Positions 25,913 to 36,225 of a stretch of 64,000 bases of DNA are shown here, piece by piece. Source of the DNA: an uncultured Clostridia bacterium (lineage in GTDB: Bacteria; Bacillota; Clostridia; Oscillospirales; Acutalibacteraceae). Numbering within the stretch: position 1 is the first letter of the stretch; each line of letters starts with the position of its first letter. The position numbers and the translations under genes were made by a program. The notes beneath the pieces are model-generated. The model had not been told where the DNA came from. It saw only the letters and a list, made by a program, of their open reading frames with translations, and ran no database searches. The DNA is taken from the NCBI GenBank assembly GCA_945876745.1, contig CAMCPL010000002.1, forward strand, positions 62,001-126,000, in the 5' to 3' direction.

Positions 25913-28021
25913 ATGCCAAGAAAAGTGTCTCTTGAACAAACAAGAAATATTGGTATTATGGCTCATATTGATGCCGGTAAGACTACGACAACAGAGCGTA
26001 TTCTCTACTACACCGGTATTAACCATAAAATCGGCGAAACCCACGAGGGTGCCGCTACAATGGACTGGATGGAGCAGGAGCAGGAAAGAGGTATTACAAT
26101 CACCTCCGCTGCTACAACCTGTTTCTGGAAGGGCCACAGAATTAACATCATTGATACACCGGGTCACGTTGACTTCACAGTAGAGGTTCAGCGTTCACTT
26201 CGTGTGCTTGACGGCTCCGTAACCGTACTTTGTGCAAAGGGCGGTGTTGAGCCGCAGTCTGAAACCGTATGGCGTCAGGCTGACGAATACAAAGTACCCC
26301 GTATGATTTTTGTAAACAAGATGGACATTATGGGCGCAGATTTCTATAATGTACTTTCTATGGTGCTTGACCGCTTTAAGTGTAATGCACTTCCTATCCA
26401 GCTTCCTATCGGCAGCGAGGATACATTCGAGGGTATTGTTGACCTTATCAATAATAAGGAAATCGTTTATATCGACCCTGCAAAGAATAACGGCAGCGTT
26501 ATTGAGGAAAGAGAAATTCGTCCGGAGCTTGCAGATAAGGCAGCCGAGTACAGAACAAAGCTCATAGAGTTTATCGCAGAGCAGGACGAAGAACTTATGG
26601 AAAAATACTTTGAAGAAGGCGAAGACGCAATCAGCGTTGACGACATTAAGAAGTATATCCGTAAGTGCACAATTTCAGGCGAGATGGTTCCTGTTTGCTG
26701 TGGTACAGCTTACAGAAATATGGGCGTTCAGCCGCTTCTCGACGCTATTGTTGACTTTATGCCGGCTCCTACCGACGTTGAGTCAATTAAGGGTATTAAC
26801 CCTGACACAGACGAAGAGGAATTCCGTCATTCATCCGATGACGAGCCGTTCTCTGCTTTGGCATTTAAGATTGCAACTGACCCGTTCGTTGGTAAGATTT
26901 GCTACTTCAGAGTATATTCGGGTACTATCGAAGCAGGTACACCTTGCTACAACTCTGTTAAGGGCAGTAAGGAAAGAATGGGTAGAATTCTTCAGATGCA
27001 CGCAAACCACAGAGAGGATATTCCGATTTGTTATGCAGGTGATATCGCAGCAGCAGTTGGCTTGAAGAACACTACAACAGGTGATACTCTCTGCGACGAA
27101 AATCATCCTATTATCCTTGAATCAATGAACTTCCCGGAGCCTGTTATTCGTGTTGCTATCGAGCCGAAGACAAAGGCAGGTCAGGAGAAGATGGGTATCG
27201 CACTTGCAAAGCTTGCTGAAGAAGACCCGACCTTTAAGGCTTACACAGACGAAGAAACAGGACAAACCATTATTGCAGGTATGGGTGAGCTTCATCTTGA
27301 GATTATCGTTGACCGTTTGCTTCGTGAATTTAAGGTTGAGGCAAATGTAGGCGCACCTCAGGTTGCATATAAGGAAACAATTACTGCTGAATCTATGTCC
27401 GATACGAAGTACAAGAAGCAGTCGGGCGGTAGCGGTCAGTACGGTCACTGTAAGATTCGTCTCTTCCCGAACCTTGATGAAAACGGTATCGGTCAGGGCT
27501 ATGCTTTTGAAAACCAAATCGTCGGCGGTGCTATTCCGAAGGAATATATTCCTGCTGTTGATGCAGGTATTCAGGCAGCTATGAAGAGCGGTATTCTCGC
27601 AGGATATCCTGTTGTTGACGTTCGTGTTGAGCTTTATGACGGTTCTTATCACGAGGTTGACTCATCAGAAATGGCATTTAAGATTGCCGGCTCAATGGCA
27701 TTCAAGGACGCTGCAAAGAAAGCAAAGCCGGTTATCCTTGAGCCGATGATGAAGGTAACAGTAATTGTACCTGAGGAATATATGGGCGACGTTATCGGCG
27801 ACCTCAACTCTCGCCGTGGTCAAATTCAGGGTATGGACGACAGAGCAGGTGCAAAGCAGATTAATGCAAGAGTACCTCTTTCCGAGATGTTCGGTTATGT
27901 AAACGACCTTCGTTCCAAGACACAGGGACGTGGTCAGTATACAATGGAGCCGGACGGCTACGACCAGGTACCGAAGTCAATTTCGGAGTCTATCATCAGC
28001 GAACGCGCAAAGAAAGACTAA
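25913..28021 (+). CDS. fusA: Elongation factor G
   Basis: The 702-residue translocation GTPase has the G1 loop '[15 protein letters not shown]' (about residues 17-31), switch II 'DTPGHVDF', and G4 'NKMD'. Domain IV carries '[10 protein letters not shown]' and '[18 protein letters not shown]', and domain V is complete. A single EF-G of standard length follows rpsG by 21 bp with GGAGG ahead. Confidence 0.98.
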   Translation: MPRKVSLEQTRNIGIMAHIDAGKTTTTERILYYTGINHKIGETHEGAATMDWMEQEQERGITITSAATTCFWKGHRINIIDTPGHVDFTVEVQRSLRVLDGSVTVLCAKGGVEPQSETVWRQADEYKVPRMIFVNKMDIMGADFYNVLSMVLDRFKCNALPIQLPIGSEDTFEGIVDLINNKEIVYIDPAKNNGSVIEEREIRPELADKAAEYRTKLIEFIAEQDEELMEKYFEEGEDAISVDDIKKYIRKCTISGEMVPVCCGTAYRNMGVQPLLDAIVDFMPAPTDVESIKGINPDTDEEEFRHSSDDEPFSALAFKIATDPFVGKICYFRVYSGTIEAGTPCYNSVKGSKERMGRILQMHANHREDIPICYAGDIAAAVGLKNTTTGDTLCDENHPIILESMNFPEPVIRVAIEPKTKAGQEKMGIALAKLAEEDPTFKAYTDEETGQTIIAGMGELHLEIIVDRLLREFKVEANVGAPQVAYKETITAESMSDTKYKKQSGGSGQYGHCKIRLFPNLDENGIGQGYAFENQIVGGAIPKEYIPAVDAGIQAAMKSGILAGYPVVDVRVELYDGSYHEVDSSEMAFKIAGSMAFKDAAKKAKPVILEPMMKVTVIVPEEYMGDVIGDLNSRRGQIQGMDDRAGAKQINARVPLSEMFGYVNDLRSKTQGRGQYTMEPDGYDQVPKSISESIISERAKKD

Positions 28022-28035
28022 TTATTAAAAAATAC

Positions 28036-28064
28036 TTGATATTTATCATAGTTTTTGATATGAT
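28036..28064 (+). promoter_or_regulatory. Separate promoter of tuf
   Basis: TTGATA (28036-28041), 17-bp spacer, TATGAT (28059-28064) in the fusA-tuf gap. It would allow extra EF-Tu production. Confidence 0.65.
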
Positions 28065-28109
28065 ATTAGTAACAAATTTTTATTAAAATTTATTAGGGAG
28101 GAAATTCCA

Positions 28110-29303
28110 ATGGCAAAAGAACATTTTAATCGTACCAAGCCACACGTAAACATTGGTACAATCGGTCACGTTGACCACGGTAAGACTACTCTTACAGCCG
28201 CTATCACAAAGTATTTGGCAAACAAGGGTCTCGCTAAGTTCGAGGACTATGCAGATATCGATAAGGCTCCTGAAGAGAGAGAGCGTGGTATCACAATCAA
28301 CACAGCTCACGTTGAGTACGAGACAGAAGCTCGTCACTATGCTCACGTTGACTGCCCGGGTCACGCTGACTACATCAAGAACATGATTACAGGTGCTGCA
28401 CAGATGGACGGCGCTATCCTTGTAATCGCATCAACAGACGGTCCTATGGCTCAGACTAAGGAGCACCTTCTCCTTGCTCGTCAGGTAGGCGTTCCTGCAA
28501 TCATCGTATTCATGAACAAGACTGACCAAGTTGACGACGAAGAGCTTCTTGAGCTTGTTGAAATGGAAATCAGAGAAACTCTTGCTGAGTATGAGTTTGA
28601 TGATGAGTGCCCAATCATTAAGGGTTCTGCTCTTAAGGCACTTGAGGCTCCGTCAAACGACGATCCTGCTTGCGCTTGCATCCAGGAGCTCATGGACGCA
28701 GTAGATTCTTATATTCCTACTCCTGACCGTAAGGCAGACCTTCCTTTCCTTATGCCTGTTGAGGACGTATTCACAATTACAGGTCGTGGTACAGTTGCTA
28801 CAGGTAGAGTTGAGAGAGGCCAGCTTAAGACAAACGACACAGTAGAAATCGTTGGTCTTGAGGAAGAAAGCAAGTCAACAGTTTGCACAGGTATCGAGAT
28901 GTTCCGTAAGATTCTTGACTACGCTGAGGCTGGTGACAACATCGGTTGTCTTCTTCGTGGTATTCAGAGAACTGAAATCAAGAGAGGTCAGGTTCTTTCT
29001 GCTCCGGGTTCAATTCACCCACACACAAAGTTCACAGGTCAGGTTTACGTTCTTTCAAAGGACGAGGGTGGCCGTCATACTCCTTTCTTCAACAACTATC
29101 GTCCTCAGTTCTATTTCAGAACAACTGACGTAACAGGTGTTATCACTCTTCCGGAAGGCGTAGAGATGTGTATGCCTGGCGATAACGTTGATATGAATGT
29201 TGAGCTTATCACTCCTATCGCTATCGAAGAAGGTCTTCGTTTCGCTATCCGTGAAGGCGGTAGAACAGTAGGTTCAGGCGTTGTTGTATCAATCGCTGAA
29301 TAA
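28110..29303 (+). CDS. tuf: Elongation factor Tu
   Basis: The 397-residue GTPase delivers aminoacyl-tRNA to the ribosome. G1 '[10 protein letters not shown]' (about residues 19-28), switch II 'DCPGHADY' and G4 'NKTD' are intact, followed by the two beta-barrel domains ending '[18 protein letters not shown]'. The codons are strongly biased, as expected for a very highly expressed gene. It has its own promoter in front and a strong terminator behind. Confidence 0.98.
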   Translation: MAKEHFNRTKPHVNIGTIGHVDHGKTTLTAAITKYLANKGLAKFEDYADIDKAPEERERGITINTAHVEYETEARHYAHVDCPGHADYIKNMITGAAQMDGAILVIASTDGPMAQTKEHLLLARQVGVPAIIVFMNKTDQVDDEELLELVEMEIRETLAEYEFDDECPIIKGSALKALEAPSNDDPACACIQELMDAVDSYIPTPDRKADLPFLMPVEDVFTITGRGTVATGRVERGQLKTNDTVEIVGLEEESKSTVCTGIEMFRKILDYAEAGDNIGCLLRGIQRTEIKRGQVLSAPGSIHPHTKFTGQVYVLSKDEGGRHTPFFNNYRPQFYFRTTDVTGVITLPEGVEMCMPGDNVDMNVELITPIAIEEGLRFAIREGGRTVGSGVVVSIAE

Positions 29304-29318
29304 TCTGTAATTATTTTT

Positions 29319-29350
29319 CAAGAGTAGGCATTTTGCCTACTCTTTTTTCT
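29319..29350 (+). terminator. Intrinsic terminator after tuf
   Basis: Stem AGAGTAGGCA (29321-29330), loop TTT, TGCCTACTCT (29334-29343), then six T. Confidence 0.93.
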
Positions 29351-29384
29351 TACATTTATTGGTTTTGTGGGTGGATATTCTGTT

Positions 29385-29413
29385 TTGCATTTTGTGTGCT
29401 TATGTGTTATAAT
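29385..29413 (+). promoter_or_regulatory. recD2 promoter
   Basis: TTGCAT (29385-29390), 17-bp spacer, TATAAT (29408-29413). The leader would be about 13 nt with AGAGG at 29420-29424. Confidence 0.75.
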
Positions 29414-29432
29414 TGTCGCAGAGGTTTTTTGT

Positions 29433-31658
29433 ATGGAAAATGAAAGACAGGAAAAGTTAATAGGTACTGTTGAGGATGTCACCTTTTATAACGAAAGCAC
29501 GGGCTTTTGCGTTGCCGAGATAAATACGGGAGAAGAAGCGGTGACTGTTGTCGGAGCAGTCGGACAGCTTGCGGTCGGTACTGAGGTTGAATGTTGCGGA
29601 AAATGGGATTTTCATCGTAGCTTCGGCAGACAGTTCAAGGCAGAGTCGGTAATTCAGCGACTTCCCGCCGATATAAACGGAATACTTGCGTATTTGTCGT
29701 CGGGTATTGTAAGGGGAGTGCGCAGTGCGACTGCTCAAAAAATAGTCGAAGCCTTTGGAACGCAGACCTTTGAGGTTCTTGAAAATGAACCCGAAAGATT
29801 AGCAAAAATCAAGGGTATTTCTTCTTCAAAGGCAAAGGAAATATCAAAGGATTTTAAGTGTCAGTTTGCCTCTCGTGAAACGCTGACGGGATTGATTTCT
29901 CTCGGCTTTACCCAAAACGAAGCGCTTAAAACATATAATATGCTCAAGGGTGAGGCGCTTGATATTGTAAAGGCTAACCCTTATGCGCTCATAGGTGAGC
30001 AAACCGGAATAACATTTTTGCGTGCCGATGAAATTGTTGAGCATTTGAGTGAAAAGCCGCCGTTTGATTACAGAGCGCAGGCAGGTATTTGCTACATATT
30101 GCGTCATAATTTGGGCAACGGTCATACCTGTATTCCAAGGGATAAAATATTTGCGCCGGCAAAAGAGTTGCTTGAATGTAACGATGACGATGTTGATATG
30201 GCAATAGATAACGCTATTGAGAGCAAAGCAATAGTTCAAAAAAAGGTTGATGGCAGAGATTTTTTGTTTTTGCCTTATATTTACAGATGCGAGCGTGACG
30301 TTGCCGACAGAATAAAAATAATGGCTGAATATCCGCCTGTAAAAAACGAAATTCAGTCTTCGGAGATATTTGCCTTTGAAAGCAGCAGTAATATTAAGTT
30401 TGACGAGAAACAGCGGCAGGCTGTTGAAATCGCTGTCAACAAAGGACTTCTTATCCTTACAGGCGGTCCCGGTACAGGTAAAACGACGACGGTCAAGGGA
30501 ATAATTCAGCTTATGAAAAACCGCGGCTTAAAGGTTGCACTTGCCGCACCGACAGGCAGAGCCGCACAACGAATGGAGGAGCTTACAGGATATGAAGCCA
30601 AAACCATTCACCGTCTTTTAGAGGTAGAGTACAAGGAGGGCGAAAGCACACAGAGCTTCGTTCACGATTTGCGCAATCCGCTTGATTGCGACGCCGTAAT
30701 CGTTGATGAGCTTTCGATGGTTGATATAACTTTGTTTTGCGCATTGCTTGATGCTCTTCCGCTTCATTGCAGACTGATTATGGTAGGCGACCAAAACCAG
30801 CTTCCGCCTGTCGGTGCAGGCAATGTACTTCGCGATATGATAGACAGCGGTCTTATCAGTACGGTGGTGCTTGACAAGGTTTTCCGTCAGGCAATGAAAA
30901 GCAAGATTGTTACAAATGCCCACAGAGTTGTTCACGGCGAGATGCCCGAATTTGACAACAGCGGCGAGAGTGATTTCTTTATGCTTCGTGAGGTTAACCG
31001 TTATAATGCGCTGAACAAAATTAAAGACCTTGTGATTTCGAGATTGCCCGCAGGGTACGGCTTGGAGCCTATGGGTGACATTCAGGTTTTGTGCCCCGGA
31101 AGAAAGGGCGAGCTTGGCACCGAAACTATTAATACAGTGCTTCAAGCACAGCTTAATCCGCCCGACAAAACGAAGCAGGAAATTCGTTACAAGGGTTATA
31201 TTTTGCGTGAGGGCGACAGAGTTATGCAGATTAAAAATAACTACGACGTCCCGTGGTTCAAAAACGGTGAAAGCGGCTCCGGAGTTTTCAACGGTGATAT
31301 AGGAATACTTACGAGAATTGACAGGGCAAACGATATTATTAATGTTCGCTATGATGACAAGGAAGCAATGTACAGCGTTGAGAACATTAATCAGCTTGAG
31401 CTTGCTTATGCTATGACAGTTCATAAGTCGCAGGGAAGCGAATTTGAGTGTGTTGTAATGCCGGTTTTGTCAGTTCCGCCGATGCTCGCATACCGTAATC
31501 TTTTTTATACAGCACTTACGAGGGCGAAGCGTCTTATCGTTCTTGTAGGTGATGAGGCAACGATAAAAAAGATGGTTGATAATGATAAAAAATCGAGAAG
31601 ATACAGTGCGCTCCAGTATTTTATTATGAATGATGAGAATGATTTGAGCTTGTATTGA
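29433..31658 (+). CDS. recD2: RecD2-type ATP-dependent 5'-3' DNA helicase
   Basis: The 741-residue superfamily 1B helicase has an N-terminal OB-like part ('GTVEDVTFYNESTGFCVAEI'), helix-hairpin-helix repeats ('IKGISSSKAKEIS'), and a motor with Walker A 'LTGGPGTGKTTT' (about residue 342), 'VDELSMVD' (motif II), 'VGDQNQLPPVGAGNVLRD' (motif III) and 'AYAMTVHKSQGSEFECV' (motif V/VI). RecD2 acts apart from RecBC in repair and fork maintenance. ATG at 29433 is chosen; the hydrophobic upstream extension is promoter sequence. Confidence 0.93.
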   Translation: MENERQEKLIGTVEDVTFYNESTGFCVAEINTGEEAVTVVGAVGQLAVGTEVECCGKWDFHRSFGRQFKAESVIQRLPADINGILAYLSSGIVRGVRSATAQKIVEAFGTQTFEVLENEPERLAKIKGISSSKAKEISKDFKCQFASRETLTGLISLGFTQNEALKTYNMLKGEALDIVKANPYALIGEQTGITFLRADEIVEHLSEKPPFDYRAQAGICYILRHNLGNGHTCIPRDKIFAPAKELLECNDDDVDMAIDNAIESKAIVQKKVDGRDFLFLPYIYRCERDVADRIKIMAEYPPVKNEIQSSEIFAFESSSNIKFDEKQRQAVEIAVNKGLLILTGGPGTGKTTTVKGIIQLMKNRGLKVALAAPTGRAAQRMEELTGYEAKTIHRLLEVEYKEGESTQSFVHDLRNPLDCDAVIVDELSMVDITLFCALLDALPLHCRLIMVGDQNQLPPVGAGNVLRDMIDSGLISTVVLDKVFRQAMKSKIVTNAHRVVHGEMPEFDNSGESDFFMLREVNRYNALNKIKDLVISRLPAGYGLEPMGDIQVLCPGRKGELGTETINTVLQAQLNPPDKTKQEIRYKGYILREGDRVMQIKNNYDVPWFKNGESGSGVFNGDIGILTRIDRANDIINVRYDDKEAMYSVENINQLELAYAMTVHKSQGSEFECVVMPVLSVPPMLAYRNLFYTALTRAKRLIVLVGDEATIKKMVDNDKKSRRYSALQYFIMNDENDLSLY

Positions 31659-31687
31659 TTGACTTTTTAATACGTCTGTTGTAATAT
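31659..31687 (+). promoter_or_regulatory. Promoter of the mreB-like/cobO pair
   Basis: TTGACT (31659-31664) directly follows the recD2 stop; 17-bp spacer, then TAATAT (31682-31687). Confidence 0.65.
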
Positions 31688-31716
31688 ATTATATATTTTG
31701 TTTAAGGGTGTATATG

Positions 31717-32745
31717 ATGTTTGGTTATGATTTAGGTATAGATTTGGGAACGAGCAATGTTGTAATAACCGTTCCGAACAAGGGCGTTGTTATTAACGAG
31801 CCAAGCTATGTTGCATATAATACCGAGACCGAAAAAATGCTTTATGCCGGCAGAAGAGCCTATTATTTGGAGGGCAGAGAGCCTGCCGGAATTACAGTTA
31901 TGCAGCCGCTTCGAAACGGTGTAATCAGCTCGTATAATATGACTCAGCAGATGATTAGATATTTCATTTCAAGAGTAATAAAAAAGAGTATTTTTAAGCC
32001 GAGGGTTGTTGCGAGCGTACCTGCGCTTGCAACCGATGTAGAAAAAAGAACGATAGTGTCGGTTATTATTTCGGCAGGCGCAAGGTCGGTTTGTCTTGTT
32101 GAAGAGCCGCTTTGTGCGGCATTCGGCGCAGGCGTTGACCTCTTACAGCCAAACGGTGCTTTTGTAATAAATATCGGCGGCGGAACCACCGATATGGCGG
32201 TCGTTTCGCAGGGCACTATGAGCCAGTGTGAAAATGTCAAAATCGCAGGAAATACCTTTGATGAGGAAATCGCAAAATTTATAAAGGAAAAATACGACGT
32301 ACTTGTCGGAATTCGTACCGCCGAGGAAATTAAAAAGCAGATAGGCTCCGCTATTCCCCGTGAGGATAAGATTACTATGACGGTTAAGGGAAGAAGTGTA
32401 AAGGACGGTATGCCGACTACCGTTGAGGTGTCGTCGTCGGAGATATATCATTGTCTTAAACCGCTATTGCAGGAAATTGTTGCGGCGGCGCAGATAATGT
32501 TTGAAAGAACCTCGCCTCAGCTTGTTGCAGATATCGTGTCGTCACATATTATTTTAACAGGCGGCTCCGCCGAAATGTACGGAATTGATAAGCTATTCGC
32601 ACAGGAGCTCGACGTTGATGTTGAGGTTGCTCCTTTTCCGAGCCTTTGCGCCGGCAAGGGTGCAACGGTTGCACTTAACAAAATGCGCTTGCTCGATAGC
32701 TACGGCTACAGATTTAAGACAAAGGAAGAAGTCAGAATAAGATGA
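31717..32745 (+). CDS. MreB/Mbl-family actin-like protein (divergent)
   Basis: The 342-residue protein has the actin-fold phosphate loops of MreB: 'DLGIDLGTSNVVI' (about 5-17), 'FVINIGGGTTDMAVVS' (about 150-165) and the adenosine motif 'IILTGGSAEMYGID' (about 285-298). MreB polymers guide wall synthesis. It lacks the usual mreC/mreD neighbours and many positions deviate ('ALATDVEKRTIVSV', 'MYGID'), so it is probably an additional paralogue. AAGGGTG (31704-31710) favours ATG 31717; ATG 31714 is possible. It overlaps the cobO start by 4 bp (ATGA). Confidence 0.85.
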   Translation: MFGYDLGIDLGTSNVVITVPNKGVVINEPSYVAYNTETEKMLYAGRRAYYLEGREPAGITVMQPLRNGVISSYNMTQQMIRYFISRVIKKSIFKPRVVASVPALATDVEKRTIVSVIISAGARSVCLVEEPLCAAFGAGVDLLQPNGAFVINIGGGTTDMAVVSQGTMSQCENVKIAGNTFDEEIAKFIKEKYDVLVGIRTAEEIKKQIGSAIPREDKITMTVKGRSVKDGMPTTVEVSSSEIYHCLKPLLQEIVAAAQIMFERTSPQLVADIVSSHIILTGGSAEMYGIDKLFAQELDVDVEVAPFPSLCAGKGATVALNKMRLLDSYGYRFKTKEEVRIR

Positions 32746-33209
32746 TTCATTATTATTACGGCTTCGGCAAGGGAAAAACAAGCTCGGCACTCGGCGTCGG
32801 TCTGCGTGCAAGGGGCAACGGTATGAGTGTTTTGCTCGTTCGCTTTTTCAAGGATAATAATTCAAGCGAGCTTGCTTCGGCACCGTTTGATATTTATCCT
32901 GCGCCCGATAAAATACCGTTCAATGTCGGCGTTGAGGAATATCTGCCTTGGGTGAAAAATGCGCTTGATTATATTAGCAAATGTGAAAGTGATGTAATCA
33001 TACTCGATGAATTTGCCGATTTAGTTCCCAAATTTATATCGTTTGACGAGGCAAAGTCGGTTGTAGCCGATAGCAGCAGAGAATATATCATAACCGGTCA
33101 TTACCACAATGAAGCTCTGCACGAGCTTGCCGATTATGTCACACGTTTTGAAAAAGAAAAACACCCTTATGATAACGGCGTTCAGGCTCGTAAGGGTATT
33201 GAATACTGA
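32742..33209 (+). CDS. cobO: Cob(I)yrinic acid a,c-diamide adenosyltransferase-type protein (CobO/BtuR)
   Basis: The 155-residue protein has the P-loop 'YYYGFGKGKTSSALG' (about residues 4-18), 'VIILDEFADL' (about 86) and the C-terminal 'YDNGVQARKGIEY' expected of CobA/CobO/BtuR enzymes, which transfer the 5'-deoxyadenosyl group of ATP to cob(I)alamin or a precursor. It is shorter than typical members (about 180-200), mainly missing the N-terminal extension. It is translationally coupled to an MreB-like gene, a pairing I have not seen described, and lies 3.4 kb before a cobalamin riboswitch. Confidence 0.82.
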   Translation: MIHYYYGFGKGKTSSALGVGLRARGNGMSVLLVRFFKDNNSSELASAPFDIYPAPDKIPFNVGVEEYLPWVKNALDYISKCESDVIILDEFADLVPKFISFDEAKSVVADSSREYIITGHYHNEALHELADYVTRFEKEKHPYDNGVQARKGIEY

Positions 33210-33215
33210 AAAAGT

Positions 33216-33246
33216 TTAACGGCTCGGGGATTTCCGAGCCGTTTTG
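33216..33246. terminator. Terminator between cobO and the convergent asparaginase gene
   Basis: A 10-bp stem (AACGGCTCGG 33218-33227; complement 33234-33243) with a 6-nt loop and TTTT after. Confidence 0.8.
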
Positions 33247-33251
33247 TAAAT

Positions 33252-34040
33252 TTATTCTAATATTGAAATTGCGAAGGCGTTTTCGATTGTGCAGTTGAAA
33301 ATTATGTTTTTCAAACCTGCCGAAGTGATATAATCCGCGCTTGATTTGTGGGTTACGAAATGATAGGGAATATCTGTGTTTTTGCAAAATTCTGCAATTT
33401 GTTTCGGCACTGTTGCGCTGTGATACATTTCAAACAGTATTTCGTCAACCTTTGAAAAATCGAATACGCTCATATCAATATCGGGATATGGCTTGATAAT
33501 CAGCACGTTTTTGTTGCTGATTTTTCTTTTGCCTGTCGGAGAAACTGTACTTTCAAGTGCAAAAAATCGGTCGTTGATGTCGGCACTCGTTATACAGCTT
33601 GCTTTGAAAATTCCGTCGTACGATACAAAAACGCCGTTTTCGCCGCTTTTGATATGCTTCACGGCGGCGTTGAAATTTCGTATGCCGTTGCTATTAGGCT
33701 CATCAATAGGCTTGTCACTCGCAGTCAAAACGATATTTTTATCGAAAAATGCATTAGCAATTATTGACGATGTGTAGGCAAGTGTGTCGCTTCCGTGAAG
33801 AATGATAACGCCTTTGTATTTTTCAAAGTCTGTTTGTTCAATACAGTCAATGAGCGCCTGCCAATTAGCACTTGTGATATTTTCGCTTAAAATCGCAAAG
33901 GGTGAAATTGTAACAAATTCAACGTCTTCACCCTTGTAACAGTCGATAACACGAGCAGGATTTTCGCCGAGTGTAATACTCTGCTTTCTTACGCTTGCGA
34001 TAGTTCCGCCGAGCGCAATGACAAGAATTTTGTCGGTCAT
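33252..34040 (-). CDS. L-asparaginase-family protein (short)
   Basis: The 262-residue protein keeps both asparaginase signature sites: 'ALGGTIASV' (Thr13) and 'ILHGSDTLAYTSSI' (about 80-93), plus 'LTASDKPIDEPNSNGIRNF'. These form the two catalytic threonine/aspartate/lysine sets that hydrolyse asparagine to aspartate. It is clearly shorter than the usual 320-340 residues. No signal peptide, so it is cytoplasmic. Its ATG overlaps the GH95 stop by one base and its Shine-Dalgarno lies inside that gene. Pairing with a fucosidase is unexpected. Confidence 0.85.
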   Translation of the reverse strand: MTDKILVIALGGTIASVRKQSITLGENPARVIDCYKGEDVEFVTISPFAILSENITSANWQALIDCIEQTDFEKYKGVIILHGSDTLAYTSSIIANAFFDKNIVLTASDKPIDEPNSNGIRNFNAAVKHIKSGENGVFVSYDGIFKASCITSADINDRFFALESTVSPTGKRKISNKNVLIIKPYPDIDMSVFDFSKVDEILFEMYHSATVPKQIAEFCKNTDIPYHFVTHKSSADYITSAGLKNIIFNCTIENAFAISILE

Positions 34041-36124
34041 TATTCTGTTATCTCTCCGTTTTCAAATCTGATATTGAGCTCTGTTCCGTCCTTGCGCTTG
34101 ATACCTCTTGCATAGCCTGTCCAATTTTTCGGTATTGCGCCTCTTACGAGCATTTCGGCAATACCTGCCGTAACGCCGAAGTTTCCGTCAATTTGGAACG
34201 GCGGGTGAGCGTCGAATAAGTTGGGATAGCTTCCACCTCCGGGGCGTTTAATGCCTCGCGGATTTATAGGACGAAGCTGATTTTTGATGAGAGTGAGTGC
34301 GTTTTCGGCGTTGTCAAGTCTTGCCCATAAGCAAACCTTCCAACCGAGAGCCCAACCCGTGCCGTCAAAGCCACGCTTGTAAAGCGACTTCTCACAAGCC
34401 TTGCGAATTTCTTCGCTTTGCTCAATTGCCGACGGATAAACGCAGTAAAGATGACTGACATGACGGTGTGTGACCTCTGCTTCGCCGTATTCCTGCGCCC
34501 ACTCGTTAATTCTGCCGTCCGAGCCTATCGGAATGTCGGGAATTTCGGGGACGTCAAAGCCAAACTCCTTGCAGTTCATAAAGAACTCCTGCAAAATTCC
34601 GATATCCATAGTCGGCATATATGTCAGATTTGCTCTTGTACCGTTATCAATATATGTGTTTTCAGGCGAAATATTCGGACAGGTAACGAGCTTTCCGTCG
34701 TGCTCAATAAGAAAATCGTTGTAAAAATCAAGCACCATTTTGAAATACTGCTTCATATCCTCGAATAATGCTTCGTCCTTTGTGTAACGGTAATGCTCGA
34801 ACACCTGATTGAGCATCCACGGCAACGCACTTTGCCAGCATGCATAGCTTTCTGTATCTGCCTTTGCAAGCGGATCACCTGCCGGATAGCTTGCTCCCCA
34901 AATGTCGCTGTTGTGATGAGCGCACGAGCCGGAGCAGTTGTAATAATCCTTTGCCGTAACCTGACCGTTTATGCACATTTTTTTTACTTGCTCGTAAAAC
35001 GGCTCAAAACATTCCGAAAGATTGCATATATCCGTGCACCAGTAGTTCATTTCGGTGTTGATATTAACCGTATAGCTTGACGACCACGGCGCACGAAGAT
35101 GAGGGTTGAAAATTCCCTGTAAGGTCATAGCGTTCGTGCCCGGACGTGAACAGGCAATGGTCAAATATCTTCCGTATTGGAAAAGAAGCGCAATGAGATT
35201 GTTGTCGTCGGCACCCTTTTTGAATTGCTTTAATCTCTTGTTTGTAGGAACGTCGGCTCTCTCGCTTCCGAAGTCAAGCTCAACTCTGTCGAACAAAGCC
35301 CTGTGGTCGGCAATATGCTCTTCAAGAAGCGTTTTGTACGGCTTGATGTTCTCAAAATACTTCATAGCCTTATCAAGCGGATTGCCCTGCGGCATAGTTT
35401 TGAAATCGACAAAATTTGTTGCAAGCGAAACAAGAAGCGTAAGCTCGTCATTATGTGAGGCTCTTATGTAGTCCTGCTCAAAAACGGCATTGCCGAGCAC
35501 CTTGACTGCCCCTGCAAATTTCATTCCGCCCTTGCCGTAATCGAATGCGTTAGGTGCGATGTGATATGGCGGCATACAAATTTCGGGAGCCTCACCCTCG
35601 ATAATAAGAGTGTCCTGCTCAGTTCTGCAACGGTGATGAAGCTTGCTCGTGAGCTTGATATTTACCGATACGGAAGCGTGGAATTTTATATTAACAACCA
35701 TAAGCTGCGCAGGGTGGCTGACAAAAACGCTCTGTGTAACAAGATTGCTTTCGGTTACGCTGACGCCCTTTGAAATGTCCAGCGTTCTTTTGTAGCCCGA
35801 CCTCGTGCTTTTTGAATATTCGATAATAAGGTCGCCGAAGGGCAGATAAGCCTCGCTCCAATGACCTCTGAAATCGGTGTTTCCGATTTTCTTTGCTGTT
35901 TTTCGGTCTCCGCTGAAAATTGCGTTTCGCATAGGCTCAAGATATTTGAAAGCGTCCTTTTTGTTAAGGTCCTTCGGATAACCCGACCATAAGCTGTCCT
36001 CGTTGAGAATGATTCTCTCGGTTTTGAGATTTCCGAAAACCATACCGCCTATTCTTCCGTTGCCGACCGGTAATGCTTCCTCCCAAACCTTTGCCTTTGA
36101 TTTATAAAATAAGGTGTTGTTCAT
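34040..36124 (-). CDS. Glycoside hydrolase family 95 (alpha-L-fucosidase/galactosidase type)
   Basis: The 694-residue enzyme matches GH95 from its N-terminal 'ALPVGNGRIGGMVFGNLKTERIILNEDSLWSG' (about 17-48) through the (alpha/alpha)6 barrel: 'NTEMNYWCTDICNLSECFEPF', 'HHNSDIWG', 'PNLFDAHPPFQIDGNFGVTAGIAEML' near the C-terminus. GH95 enzymes remove alpha-1,2-fucose or alpha-L-galactose from glycans. There is no signal peptide, so it would act on imported oligosaccharides. It has a GGGG Shine-Dalgarno and its own promoter, and leads a two-gene operon with the asparaginase. Confidence 0.92.
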   Translation of the reverse strand: MNNTLFYKSKAKVWEEALPVGNGRIGGMVFGNLKTERIILNEDSLWSGYPKDLNKKDAFKYLEPMRNAIFSGDRKTAKKIGNTDFRGHWSEAYLPFGDLIIEYSKSTRSGYKRTLDISKGVSVTESNLVTQSVFVSHPAQLMVVNIKFHASVSVNIKLTSKLHHRCRTEQDTLIIEGEAPEICMPPYHIAPNAFDYGKGGMKFAGAVKVLGNAVFEQDYIRASHNDELTLLVSLATNFVDFKTMPQGNPLDKAMKYFENIKPYKTLLEEHIADHRALFDRVELDFGSERADVPTNKRLKQFKKGADDNNLIALLFQYGRYLTIACSRPGTNAMTLQGIFNPHLRAPWSSSYTVNINTEMNYWCTDICNLSECFEPFYEQVKKMCINGQVTAKDYYNCSGSCAHHNSDIWGASYPAGDPLAKADTESYACWQSALPWMLNQVFEHYRYTKDEALFEDMKQYFKMVLDFYNDFLIEHDGKLVTCPNISPENTYIDNGTRANLTYMPTMDIGILQEFFMNCKEFGFDVPEIPDIPIGSDGRINEWAQEYGEAEVTHRHVSHLYCVYPSAIEQSEEIRKACEKSLYKRGFDGTGWALGWKVCLWARLDNAENALTLIKNQLRPINPRGIKRPGGGSYPNLFDAHPPFQIDGNFGVTAGIAEMLVRGAIPKNWTGYARGIKRKDGTELNIRFENGEITE

Positions 36125-36153
36125 AATTTTTCCCCTTTAATACTGATACTTAT

Positions 36154-36182
36154 ATTTTAATATATAAAGCAAAGTATTGCAA
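36154..36182 (-). promoter_or_regulatory. GH95 operon promoter
   Basis: Minus-strand TTGCAA (plus 36177-36182), 17-bp spacer, TAAAAT (plus 36154-36159). It lies back to back with the riboswitch promoter. Confidence 0.6.
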
Positions 36183-36189
36183 GTATCTG

Positions 36190-36217
36190 TTGACAAATAA
36201 AGCGATTGTGCTATAAT
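36190..36217 (+). promoter_or_regulatory. Promoter of the cobalamin-riboswitch transcript
   Basis: TTGACA (36190-36195), 16-bp spacer, TATAAT (36212-36217). Transcription would start near 36224, just ahead of the riboswitch. Confidence 0.8.
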
Positions 36218-36225
36218 AATTTCGA

